Assembly (NCBI GenBank): GCA_964007475.1
Contig: OZ023273.1
Span: forward strand, 135,071,308-135,135,307
Direction of reading: 5' to 3'
Origin: Hybos culiciformis
Taxonomy: Eukaryota; Arthropoda; Insecta; Diptera; Hybotidae
DNA: 64,000 nt
Shown here: piece after piece, positions 1 to 13,100 of the stretch
How the letters are laid out: every line of letters starts with the position of its first letter
Position numbering within the stretch: the first letter of the stretch is position 1
The notes under the pieces: model-generated
Told to the model about the DNA's origin: nothing
Databases searched by the model: none
The model's input: the letters and a program-made list of their open reading frames with translations, nothing else
Program-made: the position numbers and the translations under genes

Positions 1-3000
1 TTAGGTAAAAAGGAATAAGAAATAGAAAAATATAATTAAATTCAATATTATCTATAGAAAATGTCAAATGTTAAAATTATTTATATAGATGAAAAATTCT
101 TTAAATTTTTAGAAATTTGGGGATAAGAAAATACTATTAAAATATATATAAAAATATAAAAATTTTAACATGTAATAACATAAATGTGTATTGAGCTATG
201 TGCATTGAAGTCTGAATCTAAAACATAATATCAAGATAATAACATCGAATTTATATAAAAATCAAAAGGAAAAGAAAATTTATTTGAAATGGAGGCAAAA
301 ACAACTTTTCTATAGATATTTTAACATTATTTACTATGAACTAACTATACTATATGATGCATCATTGTGATTTAAATTTTCTTAGAATAACATTATCTGA
401 AAAAATTATTTTCATATCGCATAATCTATAATTAAATATTCGAATATGCCTAAAATAAATTAAACTTTAATTTTATTAGTTATTATGTATAATATTAATG
501 TGAATATATAAAATACATATATTTATGTACACACATTTTTATTTTTATATTATTAAGCATTTTAAATCCTTATTGGATTACCATAGTCTAGCTATGTTAT
601 ACTATGTATAAAAGCAACCCTTTTATTATATTCATTTTGATTTGGAGTGGTATCCGTAGAATAATTATATTCAAACACATCCATCATATTAACTTTTTCT
701 TTTGACATATTATGAATTCATTGTTGTGGTGAAGACAAAAAAGTCCAGTATACATACTTAATCCTATATTTCATTTACTATATTAATTTATACAATTTAT
801 TTGTATAATAGTATATAGGAAGAAAGGGTTCTAGCAACTCTTTTTTAATATGCTTGTACTATGTGTAGTATTATTATGTTAAATATAATATGTGTAGTAG
901 ATTCTATTATAATAAGCTTAAAATTTTTATTCAAACAATTTCTTGTCTCCCACTTTTATTATTAATTTTCGAATTAAACTTTTTTTATCAATTATCCATT
1001 TTAAGATGTAAAGATAATACAAAAATTGAATCAGTCTGGAAATAAATTGAACCTCTTTGTACTGTCTATAACTAGGTCATATATTCTGTCTAGAGGTTTT
1101 AAGCTTATTTGGAAATAACATTTTCTTTTTTTTTTAATTTAAATGATCAAAGCAAATGTCAAGCCAAAAAAGGTGTGAAATTTTTCTAAGGCTTAGTTTT
1201 GTAACTTAAATTAATATTGAAAAATATTTTAATGATAATTTATAAAATATATATTTTTCATTTAATACAATCTGCAGTTAACGTTTCTTCTATAATTTTC
1301 TTCACAAAAAATTTTCACATACATATTCACAAATATATAATTTAACCCTTTTTCTTATCGAATGAAATACGATATTTCGTCCTTTGCAGACATTTTCTCA
1401 TCAATCATAAAAAAAAAAAAAATCTTTTTTTTTGTATAAATTTTGATTATGATATTTTTACTGATGAGTCACGTTACATGAAAACCTTCTTAATTTTTCA
1501 TTTATTTTTGTCTGTGTGCAAATGAAAAGTGCACATTGTTATATTAAAATGGAAAATCACAATGAACGAAAGAAATGAAAAAGTTTTTTTTTTAGTGTAA
1601 AATATTAGAGAAGAAGGGGTTAAGCTTACCACTATATACAGTAATTATGGATTTTTATTTTTTGTTTTAAGTTATGATGGATTATTCAACAAAAAAAAAT
1701 ATTAATGCACTAATAAATATGTTAAAAGTAAAATAATCTGCCATGAAATTAAAAATGTATACTCATTAACTCATTATTAAAATATTACTGAGTAATGAGT
1801 TCAATTTTGTTATGCGTATAAATATATACTAAAAAAATATATACATAAATATAATATATTATAATATAATATTTTTGTATTAATAATTATTTTAATGAAA
1901 TTTTGTACAAAATTCTATATATGATTTTCACGTTTTTCATTCACCATATTAATGAGTAAATCTCATTTTAATTCTAAAATTAGCATTTAATATTAATATA
2001 TGTGATTATTTGTTGAATAATATCATTAATAATAATTTTAAAATAATAACAAGATGGCAATTTTATAAAAATGCATATTATAAAAATTAAATAAAAAATG
2101 ATAATATACAAACATAATAAAGTTTAATAAATAAATATAAATCATTGAATATTCAAAACTAGATCCCAACTTAGCACTTATTATGTAATGCTGAACACAT
2201 ATAACATTAAACACATATATAGTATTCAAAACTTTGGTAAACTATACTGATTGTACTATTTTGATTTTTTTTTCTACAATTTTTGAATAACGCAAACCAC
2301 CAGTAATCTATTGAAAATTCTAGATTTCTGAAGTATTAGTAAACATCACGACGATTGGATTTTATAAATTATGTTTTACATATTTGTTGTTTATATTGAG
2401 CATCATAAAACTTGTTTAATTTTATTTCTGCTATTCTATCAGGCCAACTATTAGGTGATCTGACCAGTTTCTTATAAAACTTCTAATATCTAGTGAAAAT
2501 TAAAATTTATAAATAAAAGGCATTTCTATTTTGTACTAAAAAACCATAAATTTTGGCCAAAAGTATAGCATTATATTATCCTATCTAAATCCTCTTTTTA
2601 TTTATTCTTTATTAATGAAACTTCTTAATAAACTCTTATGAATTTTCTACTTAATGAAAATACATCATGATTAATGCAATTTTATTATAATTTTTTATTA
2701 CCGCATAATAATAATAACACATACACTTGATTTTGTGACATTTGGTTATTAAATAAAATTTTTAATATAAATGTTTACGTTTCATTAAAATCATTGTTAT
2801 GTTAAAATAATTTAATTAAAATAATGCAAAAGGGAAACTTACGTACACAGGCTAAAGTACCGTTTGCAAATGGACAAAAACCACCTTTTATTTATTTACT
2901 GACACATTACCTAAATAGATAATATGATTTAGATTTATCTTTTCTAGCAGGTTATGTCACTTCTTTTAATCTTTGTTCCCGTAAAATTTTGGATATACAA

Positions 3001-6000
3001 TTTAAATAAGATGGGAAATCGTCGTTATCAGAACTTTTTCAATTCGCTTATTTTCTAAAACCCAAAAAACAAAATCACTAAGCCAGTAAGTAAAGATATA
3101 TTTTATCTCCAACTTTAACTATTCCATCGCCAGTAAATTAAAATTTAAAAACAATCAAAGAATTTAAACTTTAATAAAATTATAATTGAAACATTAATAT
3201 ATGTATAATATGTATAATATATGTATAAATCTAATAAATAATATTATAATATAGTTTTCTTATCTTTAGTGTCTTACCAACACACCATAAAAATATTATT
3301 TTTCTTTAAACTATTTATATTCAAAAAAAATAAAAATAGAAAAAATAAACCAAAAACTTTTTTTTCTTGGCTCAGACAAAGAGAAACTGTTAACGAAAAT
3401 ATATTGCAAATTATTATTTCCCATCTGGTCTGTCAAAAATCTAAAAATTATTGCTCCCCCAAGGACTCTGTATGCATGAAACATTTTTTTACATTTTGAA
3501 AATGTATATAATAATTTTCATATATGTATAGTAGTAGTTTTTATTTTTTTTTTCTTCTATCATGCTTGCTTCTGTTTGTTTGTAATATGGAAATAAATGT
3601 ATAAATTGGTGGAATTTTCTTACATCCTTTTCTGAATATAAATGTCTATTTTACTTTAAAGCAAAAATACATGTACATATAAGAAAACAATATTATTATA
3701 AGTATCAGGGTATTTATAATATAGTTTTTGTAAAATTATTCTATTGAACCAAATATTCAATTTGTATTTTGAAGTTATAACTTAGGAGTGAATATGAAAA
3801 ATCTCTTATGCCATATAAATATTGTTCAAAAACTCTTACTCCTCATACTCATATATACGTGCATTATTCTAGACTTAAATATTAATCGCATGAAAAACTT
3901 TTATAAATTGTTTGGAATCCCAGAATTATGTCAGTATTGAATCATGGTCCATGGATACAATGAATATCCTAACAGCTAAGGTCAGAATCCTAGTTTCCCT
4001 TTTCAAACTATAGTACTATAATAGTCTGTGCATTTAAGCAAATTCTAACTCTCTGTAAACTAAAATAAAAAATAATAATATTTGGTGTGTGCAAATGGGT
4101 TTCAAAAACAAGAATTTGTTTTTTTTTTTTCTTGATTTTCATCCAGGAAAAATCTTTATTTTTATACACACCGGCGTCGTTTCTCATATATCTTTACTAT
4201 AATTATGAAAACTTCTATATTTTTATTCTTTATATATTTAAAAAAAAAAAAAAAACAACAAAAATACATTTAATGGTTATTGGAATATTATAAAAAAACA
4301 AAACTTGAATTTTTTTTTTTGAATTTTATTTCCCTATAGAACGATTTTTCTTGACCACTAGAACAAAATTTCTTGGTCTGAGATTTTATTCAAAAAACAA
4401 AAAAAAAAATTATTAAATAAATATTATTTTATATTTTTTAAGGCAAAAATGAAAAAAAAAAAAAAGGTAGAAAATGACCAATAGATACAATATTTCTTGA
4501 ATATTTATTATTATCATTATATATCGTATACTGTAGTACTAGTATAATATTATTTGATTTCAATTTTTTTTGTTATTATTATAATAAAACAAATATTTGC
4601 GACAACCATTAAAATTATCCCCAAGGGGTTGTTTCAATTCCACACACAAAAAATAAAAACGATCCAACTTAAAAAATAAACAATGAAATCTGAATCGTTT
4701 GTTGGTTTTTTTTTTATGAACGCGGAATTGAAATGGATACGAAATTCAGCAGGCCTCCAATAATTTACAAAATAATGTGACATTTCGATTATTCTATTGG
4801 ATTTAATGTGTTTTATGGTTTATAATAATTATATTGGAGGGATTTTTTTTTTGTGTATGAATTCATATTATTATTATTTTATTTTTTGTATCCTGTTTTT
4901 TTTTTTTTAGTATTTTAGATAAATTTAAGGAAAATAATAAAGAGTTTGGAATCTTATTTTAGTTGCCGATGATAATTATTTTATTCATATAATTACGTAG
5001 ATGATAAATTGTTGAGTTCTAACATCGTTTGATTTAGATTTAATTTTAGAAAGATTTTGATAGTATTTTGAAAGATTCTTCTCTATAAAACATTATAAAA
5101 ATATTTATTCAAAGGTAATATAGAAAAAGGCGGTAATAAAATTGTTCTTGTACGCAAATTACAGAATGACTGTTAAAAAGTATTACAAAAAGTCAACTAT
5201 ATATTTTTTTAAACTAAATACCTAAATTAACAGGAATCGCTTCCACTGTTATATTTTAGACCAGTATACACTGGAACTGACAGTCGAAGATGTATAGCTA
5301 ATCTGGTACAGTTCAAGTAAATTCAAAATTTGATTTCAAACATACTTTAGAAGTATTCCTTAACAAATTTATGTTCAAAATTGAAAAAAAATAAATTTAG
5401 CTGGTTGGTTGCTCTCTGCCAGCGGGTATCCGTAAAAATCTAATAAAAAGATATACTAATTTAATGATTATATTTTTCCATTTCTATTTTTGTCATACTA
5501 TTATTAATGTATTTAAGTAAAATTTATTTGATATCTGGTGGACGAATTTTTTAAACGATAAAAAAAATTTTTTGTTTTTTTATTATTTTTATTGCCATCG
5601 CGGAAACATTTTCTTTCAATAATTTCTCTTATATATGCTTTCTATTTGATATTTTGCTTATTTGGTTATAAACGTGATGAAGAGCTTAATTCATCTGTTA
5701 CAGCAAATATAGTATTTTAAAGAATTTATAGTTTAATCAAAGTTTTTTTTCCCACACATTTGGGGATGAGATAAATTTAGGAATTTATTTAAATAAAGGC
5801 AAGGGTTCTATAGTTAAATAATGAATATTCTATCGTTTCCCATATCGAAATCTTATTATAAATTAAATTTTTAATTTAATGGTACCAAATCATAATTAAT
5901 CAAAAGGAAAGAGCGCAAAAATGTGTAATGTAGCAATTACAGTGAAAAGTTAAGAGAATAATCATAAATTATTTAAAGTTATTTACTCAAAATTTCCATA

Positions 6001-6947
6001 TTTTGAGCTGATTTTCGTATATTCATTTTAAAAACCACATTTAGCTTCATCGTGTGTTGTTAGCCAATAAACAAAAAAACATGACTTAATTATTTATTTT
6101 CTAAAAATTACCAAAATGACATTTATGTCATTTCAACATTATTTTTAATCATATATATCAGACTGTTGTTGTTGTTTATGTTGTTCTATATAGTTTTGTT
6201 ATTCAAGGACTATAAAAGTTCTAAATAAAAATTTATTGTTAATGATATTTTTAAAAGACATTAAAACAAAATAAATATTTGGAAAAAAAAAAGAATTGTA
6301 AATAAATATTTATTGTTAAAATTCATTTTAACTGTAAATGTCCTATTTAAAGGATTATCATAAAATTTATATTTTGACAATAATTTTTCGTTTTGGGCTT
6401 TAATATTTTTTTTATAAGGTTCATTTTTTTTTTCGTATATATATTTTATTGGCTGTCATCGCTTATTATTTCAGTTATTTTATAATATAAATTATGAGAT
6501 AGACAATCATATTAAAAGTATTACGCAATACGTGAGCTTTTGTCTTTGCGAAGTTAAAAATAAAAATTAATATTTAAGTGGACTTAAAAATAAAATATTC
6601 ATATATAAATTTAAAATAATGTTGTACACATTATAATAAGATATATATCCTTAATTACTTAAATATTAAAAAAAAAAAAAAAAGACAAGAAACTATTATT
6701 CTCGTACAAAATTTTATTTCAAACAAATTTCCCAACTTAAATAAAGAAAATATATATGTTTATGTACATTTCAGTACTTTATAGTGAACGCAAAACAACT
6801 GTTCGGATATGGGCCAAATAAAACAATATGTTTACCAATGAGCTTTCGAAAAATTTGTTTTGGTTTTTGATGTATTTGTATACAAAGGATTTATAACAAT
6901 CAAAATAAAATTTTTAGAAAAATATATTCCTTTTTCAAAAAAATTAC
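1..6947. other. AT-rich stretch without a recognisable gene
   Basis: No open frame here shows protein-family features; the short frames are phenylalanine, isoleucine and lysine runs expected from AT-rich DNA. Weak structure is present. There is an imperfect foldback around 1040-1110 (AACCTCT against AGAGGTT), and a foldback at about 4632-4734 with 10-bp outer arms (TTTCAATTCC / GGAATTGAAA). Two exon-like islands, 2843-2884 on the minus strand and 5260-5316 on the plus strand, are discussed under findings. Nothing else is supported. Confidence 0.6.
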
Positions 6948-7298
6948 TTATAACCTATTTCCATTCACATATTAAATTCCGCATAAATTCCGATATTTCA
7001 GTTGCCGTTTCCATTACATTAAGTGGAATACGAAGTGGAATATATTGACATTTAAAAAATAAATAAACTGATTAATTTCTGACCAACCAAAAAATAATTT
7101 AAAAAAGCACCTAAAAATGTAGTTTTTTTCATAAATTATGTACTTTTTTTGATAAATTTGAAATCCGAACCCTAACTTAAGTGGAATATGAAAAGGGAAA
7201 TAGAAATACCGGAATTTATTTTTATATGGGAATTTACCTGAAATATTCCCGAAAACTGAATATCCCACAAATATTCCACTAATGGAAATAGGTTATAA
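6948..7298. repeat. Short element with 18-bp perfect terminal inverted repeats
   Basis: The ends TTATAACCTATTTCCATT (6948-6965) and its exact reverse complement (7281-7298) bound about 350 bp. The interior repeats the phrase AAGTGGAATA several times, and a related phrase recurs just outside near 7460. No coding capacity or clear target-site duplication is visible. The arrangement suggests a MITE (miniature non-autonomous DNA transposon) of unassigned superfamily. Confidence 0.5.
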
Positions 7299-7554
7299 CA
7301 TACATAATTATTATTATAATTTTAACAATAATATAATAATTTTAATCAAACCTAAAATATTTTTATTTTATCTTTAAAAAGTTTTTAATATGGTGGTAAC
7401 TAAGTTTAATTATTAATTTTTAACATTTTTGTCCAATATATGTACTTCATACCAAATTCAAATGGAATATCATGAATTAAAATTATGAACATTTTATATT
7501 CTACTAACAAGTGGAAGCTTATAGCGATCTAAAATAAATATTGAATAAATAGTA

Positions 7555-8318
7555 CAGTCATTTGGTAGTTTTACCTGGAAAGTTTTCCAGCAGTTTTGAA
7601 AATTGGTAATTTCATAGATTTTGATGTCCTCTTTCCGAATTTCGACTTTGCGACCTTGTATTTTGTCCGCTCGCGCCGCCATATTGGAAAAATGGTGCCC
7701 AAAAGCATTTTTTTGGCAATATCTCCTTTCCGACTGATTTTACTATAAAAACAGTTGTATATAATGAAACTAGAGACAATTACCTACAATTTATGTATCT
7801 ACCTTTTTTTCATAAAGTCAATAGTTTAGGCATACGAGCGCCGCAAAGTTTACTCCAAGACGCGGTTTGGCCATTACTAATTATTCATTATTATTACATA
7901 TTATTATTATTATTATTATTATTTGTGATATTAGTATATATAGATATTAGATATATATCATCTACATATAATATAGATATAATATATGTTTTATTTGAAC
8001 ATTTTGGAGTACACTTTGCGGCGCTCATACGCCTTAACTATTGACTTTATGAAAAAAAAGGTATACACATAAATTGTAGGTAATTGTCTCTAGTTTCATT
8101 GTACATAATTGTTTGTATCGTAAAATCAGTCGGAAAAGAGATATAGCCAAAAAACTAATTTTAGGCGCCATTTTTCCAATATGGCGGCGCGAGAGGATAA
8201 AATACGAGGTCGAAAAGTCGAAATTCGGAAAGAGCACATCAAAATCTATAAAATTACCAATTTTCAAAACTCCCGGAAAACTTTCCAGGTAACCACTATT
8301 TTTCGAACCAAATGACTG
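7555..8318. mobile_element. Long foldback MITE flanked by TA (Tc1/mariner-like ends)
   Basis: The left arm (about 7555-7857) is the reverse complement, with scattered differences, of the right arm (about 8005-8318), so nearly the whole element can fold on itself. The termini read CAGTCATTTGG and CCAAATGACTG and are flanked by TA at 7553-7554 and 8319-8320. A TA duplication and a CAGT start are typical of Tc1/mariner elements. The arms are markedly richer in GC than the surroundings (for example the GCGGCGC blocks near 7676 and 8180). The roughly 150-bp centre is a TTA/TATA simple repeat. Open frames in the arms mirror each other and are not genes. Confidence 0.75.
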
Positions 8319-9267
8319 TACTAAAATAGGTACATCATGAAATTATATATGTTTTCTGTTTTCAAAAGTAATGAGGGAAAAATAAAATTTATTCGAAATA
8401 ATCATAAACTAATAGGACCAGAAAAATTATTTTTTTTTTCTTCATTTAATAGGCATCATCAGTTTTTAAAATTTAATAGGCTTTTCCAATTGTTTTTTTT
8501 TTTTTTTAAGAATTTAATTTAGATTTTATTTTATTATTTTTCTTATAAAATGTTTTCTTAACAATTGACTTATACGAAGAAAAAAAAAAATAAATAAAAT
8601 GAAAAACAAAAATAAAAAATAAAATAAACGAATCAAATAAGAGAGAGAAAATGAAAATTTTCAGAAAATGAAAATTCTTAAAATATCTTAAACCTCTTAT
8701 GCTTAAATAAAAATTCAATGAATGACAAAATTGTTTTTATTTTATTTTTTTTTATTTTTATTTATTTTTTTTTTCTTTCTATAAAATGAAAATTTATTTT
8801 ATTTCAAGTTTTGTTTCCTTGTTTAGGTTGGTTTTTATTCAAAGAAATGTTATGTTCAAAATAAAAAAAAAAACATAAAAATGTAATCGGATTTCTAAAC
8901 AAATATGATTAAATTCTCTCCCCCCCTTAACAAAAAAAAAAGTAAAATAAAATAAAAAAATAAGTAAAAATTTTCCAATTTCTTTCTATTTAATTTCTAA
9001 TTTAGAAAAGGAAATGTGTTGGAAAACTGATAAGCAAAAAAAATAAAAAATAAAAAACTAAACTTAAATTAAATTTCCAAATTTTTTAACATTTTTGGTT
9101 CATTCAGTTTAAAAAAAAAATAATTCAAAATAGAAATGGAAAAAAAAAATTTCATTAATTTTTGATAGGCCGAATACAAAATTTTCAATTTATTCAATTT
9201 AACAAAAAAAAAATTAATTTTCTTTTTATTCCTCTGATTCCATTTCCCATTTCAAATAAATATTAAA

Positions 9268-9452
9268 AAAAATAAGTTAAAAACGAGTTTTCCAAAAAAC
9301 TGAGGCCAGGCCGCATGAAAAAGTAGAAAATAACTTTTTCTTCACACACAGAGGTGGACTCAGATTTTTTGATTGGGACATTTCTCTTCAATATTCTTTC
9401 TCTTCATGAATCAAATCACTTACGTTGGAAAACTCGTTTTTAACTTATTTTT
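9268..9452. repeat. 185-bp foldback with 28-bp perfect inverted ends
   Basis: Positions 9268-9295 and 9425-9452 are exact reverse complements; both contain the core AAAACGAGTTTTCCAA. The interior (9296-9424) is more GC-rich than its flanks and has no open frame of note. No target duplication can be read because both flanks are A/T runs. It is probably a small non-autonomous DNA element. Confidence 0.55.
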
Positions 9453-9537
9453 ATTTTCTGCCTTTTTCACGTTAACTAAATTGTTATTATGTGCTGCATG
9501 GAGATGTTTGAAAACAATTTTATGACTAATCATATCG

Positions 9538-10158
9538 ATGAAAATTTTTTCGATGATTTTTCCGCTTTTTCGGGTTTTCTATGGAGTTTTCTGCAAAAGC
9601 AACTTTATGCAACTCATTTCGCTCTACAGCTTTGTCTCAGGTTGCAAAACGCTCAAACGCTTCCTTGGTCGGAAAAACTCCGGAAAAGCGTTTTACATGA
9701 ATTTTCTTCTATTTTTTCTGCAAGTTTTCACCATTGTCGGAGAGAAAGTAATGATGCTAGTTGATAGGGAACTTGATCCTGCATTATTTAGAAAACTTTT
9801 TTACCGGAAAATTTTCGGGAAAAGTCGGAAAATTCCGGAAATTTTTTTCGGAAAAATCAGAATACTTTGCATTTTTCCTAAAACGGATTTATCACTACTC
9901 AAATTTGTACCAAATTTTCAAATGATTTTTCCCGATTTTCCGGGTTTTCCATGGAAATATCCGTTTCAAATTTTGATAGCTTCAATTGTCACGCGACATG
10001 ATCCTGTGTGCCAAATTTCAGCTCGCTGTGATGACGAAAAGTGGGTCTACGAGAGTGTCGAAAATAGTAAAGAAATATACAGACAAATTACTTTACGAGT
10101 TAATAAGAATTGTGTCCTCAAAAATAGAATGTGGACACATATAGTAGAAAAATTATAA
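9538..10158 (+). other. 206-codon open frame in an unclassified repeat-like block
   Basis: This is the longest open frame outside the named genes. The DNA at 9550-9990 is built from recurring TTTTCCGG / GGAAAA phrases. One phrase, a TTTCGGGTTTTC-type stretch followed by ATGGA, occurs in diverged form near 9555-9590 and again near 9925-9955. The encoded sequence is rich in F, K and I with no recognisable domain, signal peptide or catalytic motif, so I do not believe it is a normal protein gene. The 3' part (from about 9985) looks less repetitive. A hairpin (TGTGTCC / GGACACA) lies near 10110-10140. It may be a fragment of a dispersed repeat. Confidence 0.3.
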
Positions 10159-13100
10159 CGAAATAGGAATTTTTCAATAGAATTGAATTGAACAATATCC
10201 TTTCTATTTATTAAATTAATTTCACCCGAGATCGAAATATTTTATATATATCGTATATTTTTTACCTAAAAAGATGCCATATATATATAATTGTGCAAAA
10301 TTAATTAATTTTTAATGACATTTTATCCATTTAACTTTTAAGGAACCGCGTAATGGAACGACATTATAAAAATTAATAATTGTTAAAGTTTTGCAAAAAA
10401 AAAAAAAAAACTATAAATTATACAAACTCAGTTCGGGTAAACGTGATTTATTCTCCCTCATCTTAAAACTTTAATCAAATTATTCTGTCAATCAATATTA
10501 TTGTAGAAGCAAGAAAAAAGAAAACTTTTTCACAACAATTTAAATAAAATTTTCTCTTCATCAAATAAAATATTATATTTTCTTATTATTATCTAACCAA
10601 ATTTATTCAAAAAAGAATTTATGCACATTTATATCAAATGCCACTTGAAATAAAAAGAAACCCCCAACATATAGACCCCCTGAGGATTAATATTATATAT
10701 ATTATTCGTCTTTTTAACCATTAGAAGTTTGTTAAAAGTGTATAGTAAATGTATATTTTTGTTTTTTTCCTAAAATATTTATAATCCTTGTTTTCTGTAG
10801 TTTCTGAAACTTTCTCTACAACAGCTATATAAGATCCTCTTGGCTGTGTCAATTTTTCGTAATTGTATTATACCCATTATTGTCTTACTTAAAAAATGAT
10901 ACAAATTTGAAAATTGTGAAGCTTATTCAAAGTCTTCGGACTATATCTTCAATATTCAAAGATTATTTATTTTCCAAGGAAGAATGACTTGAAGTATTAA
11001 GTATAAAGTATAGTTCGAAAGCAACTTAACAGCATTCTAAAAGCTTTAGATAATTAAAAATTTTCTACAAATATAATGTTAAAACTATATAAACTCGAAA
11101 TATTACAAAATATTTGGATTATAACCAATAGTTTACTAACATTTTTTTTTTTTTCAAGTTTTCATAATCCAAAAAAAAAGCTACATGAGCTTGCATAAAA
11201 TAAGATTTAATATCATAAACGAAAAAAAAAATGACAAAAGTTTTTGAAAACATCATTTTTCATTCATTTAAAGTAAACAAAAAATGAATTTTTTATGCAT
11301 AGTTACTTTTTATCTGAAGCATTTATAGAAAATGCTCCCCATTTTATATATAAAAGTGATCCCATCATTCAGAGGTGTCTAAAATGAAATCTGAATGGAA
11401 ATAAAAATGAAAAACAGAAAATGTAAATAGATAATTCAAAAATAAAAAAAATTAAATAAAATAGAAAAAAAAATTTATTCGTTTGCAGTCATTAGGGAGC
11501 ATGTAAAAAATTCTGATTTACTGCCACTTTGGGAGAATTCTCTTGAACCCTAAATCAAAGAAACTACTAGTTATGTTTTGGGGAAATTGACTTTTATATT
11601 TTTCAAGAATATCTATCAAAGTGTGAAAAATTTTGTTTCTTTGAAACTTTTATAAAAATTCTGGGTAAAAATTTCAACATGAGTTTGCTAAAATTGGCAT
11701 AATTTTTTTCCAAATTTGATTGATTGAATTTTAAACGATTTTGATATGTTAAAAAAAATTGTTTCTTTTTTTTGTTATCTATTGAACTTTTTATTGGAGG
11801 TGATTTATTGATTCCCTTTTTATAAAGCATTAAATATTCATAATATTATCTTTCAAAAATAAGGAAATTTTAATTTTCCTTGAATTTTGAAAAAGAAAAA
11901 GAAGAAAATTATACATTGTATTACAGTGTTGTGCATTACAAATACAGAATACAGTAACCATCAGAAATTCATTTTCAGTTTATTTAAGTTCTAGAAAGTG
12001 AAATTTTGAGAAAAACAAATTATTTTTGAACTGTCGCAACACAAAAATATTTCATTATGGCCATTAGACAGGCAATTGATAGCAAATAACTTCGGCATAT
12101 TGAATTTGTAATTTGTATTTGCCTCAATGAAGGAAAAGCATAAAAATGTTCGTTAAAAGTAAAAAAAAACCAATGTGTTAAATTCAAAAATTAGTCAATA
12201 ATAGCACAAAAAAAAGGAACAAGAAATTCATTTAAATGGAAAAAAATATACAATAAGAAAATTGAATAAATTTGAAAAAAAATATTAAAATCGGATTGTT
12301 GATAGTGTTATGGACAACACTGAATATATATAAGAACAATCAATTGTTACATCTTGTGTGTTCATATAGAAAACTCATCGAATACTATTTTGTAGTTCAT
12401 GAACTTATTTCTAGTTTTTTTGTAACATTAAATGAAATTTCGATATAAAAAAATATCTTCTTCAAGAATGGAACAAATATCGCCATTTTTTCCATAATAT
12501 ATTTAATATTTATAAACACACATTTTAGCTTTAGAAACCGTACAAAAGTCGACTTTCTTCATAAAAAATAGTTAGTCCCTTGTTCGGTCAGGGAAAGGAA
12601 TGAAACATTTTCAAGTTAAAACCCAAAAATGGAATGAAATTGCGAATAGAAAGTGGAGCTTAATCCATGATAATGTTTGTTGGCTCTTTCGAGCCAAAAT
12701 AGAAACAGTATGAATTTCAAATGAAAATAAATAAAAACGATTTTTAACAATTTTTAAACTCTGTTTTTCATTATGAATTTTACAATTTTTTTATTTATTA
12801 TATGCATATGCATTTAATTTATAATCAAATTAATAAAACTTCAACGAAAAACTTACAAAAAAAAAAAATTACTCTGTAATAAAAATTTATTTTTATATAA
12901 ATTACTAGTAACAGGAATGCTTAATTCGGCTGTCCCCATATTATTTTCAATCCTAATCAAATATAATGTATATAATGTTTTTCACTATCTCTTAACCCAC
13001 ACAAGTAAGAGTATCTAATAATATTCTTTCACACATGAAATATTTTTACTGTCACCCTTCTAATGTCATCACTTGCACGGTTGGTACATGTCCAAAAAAA

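Noticed and set aside
7494..8267. Small frames in the foldback element arms
   Set aside because: The arms are inverted copies of each other and the frames are not conserved between them.
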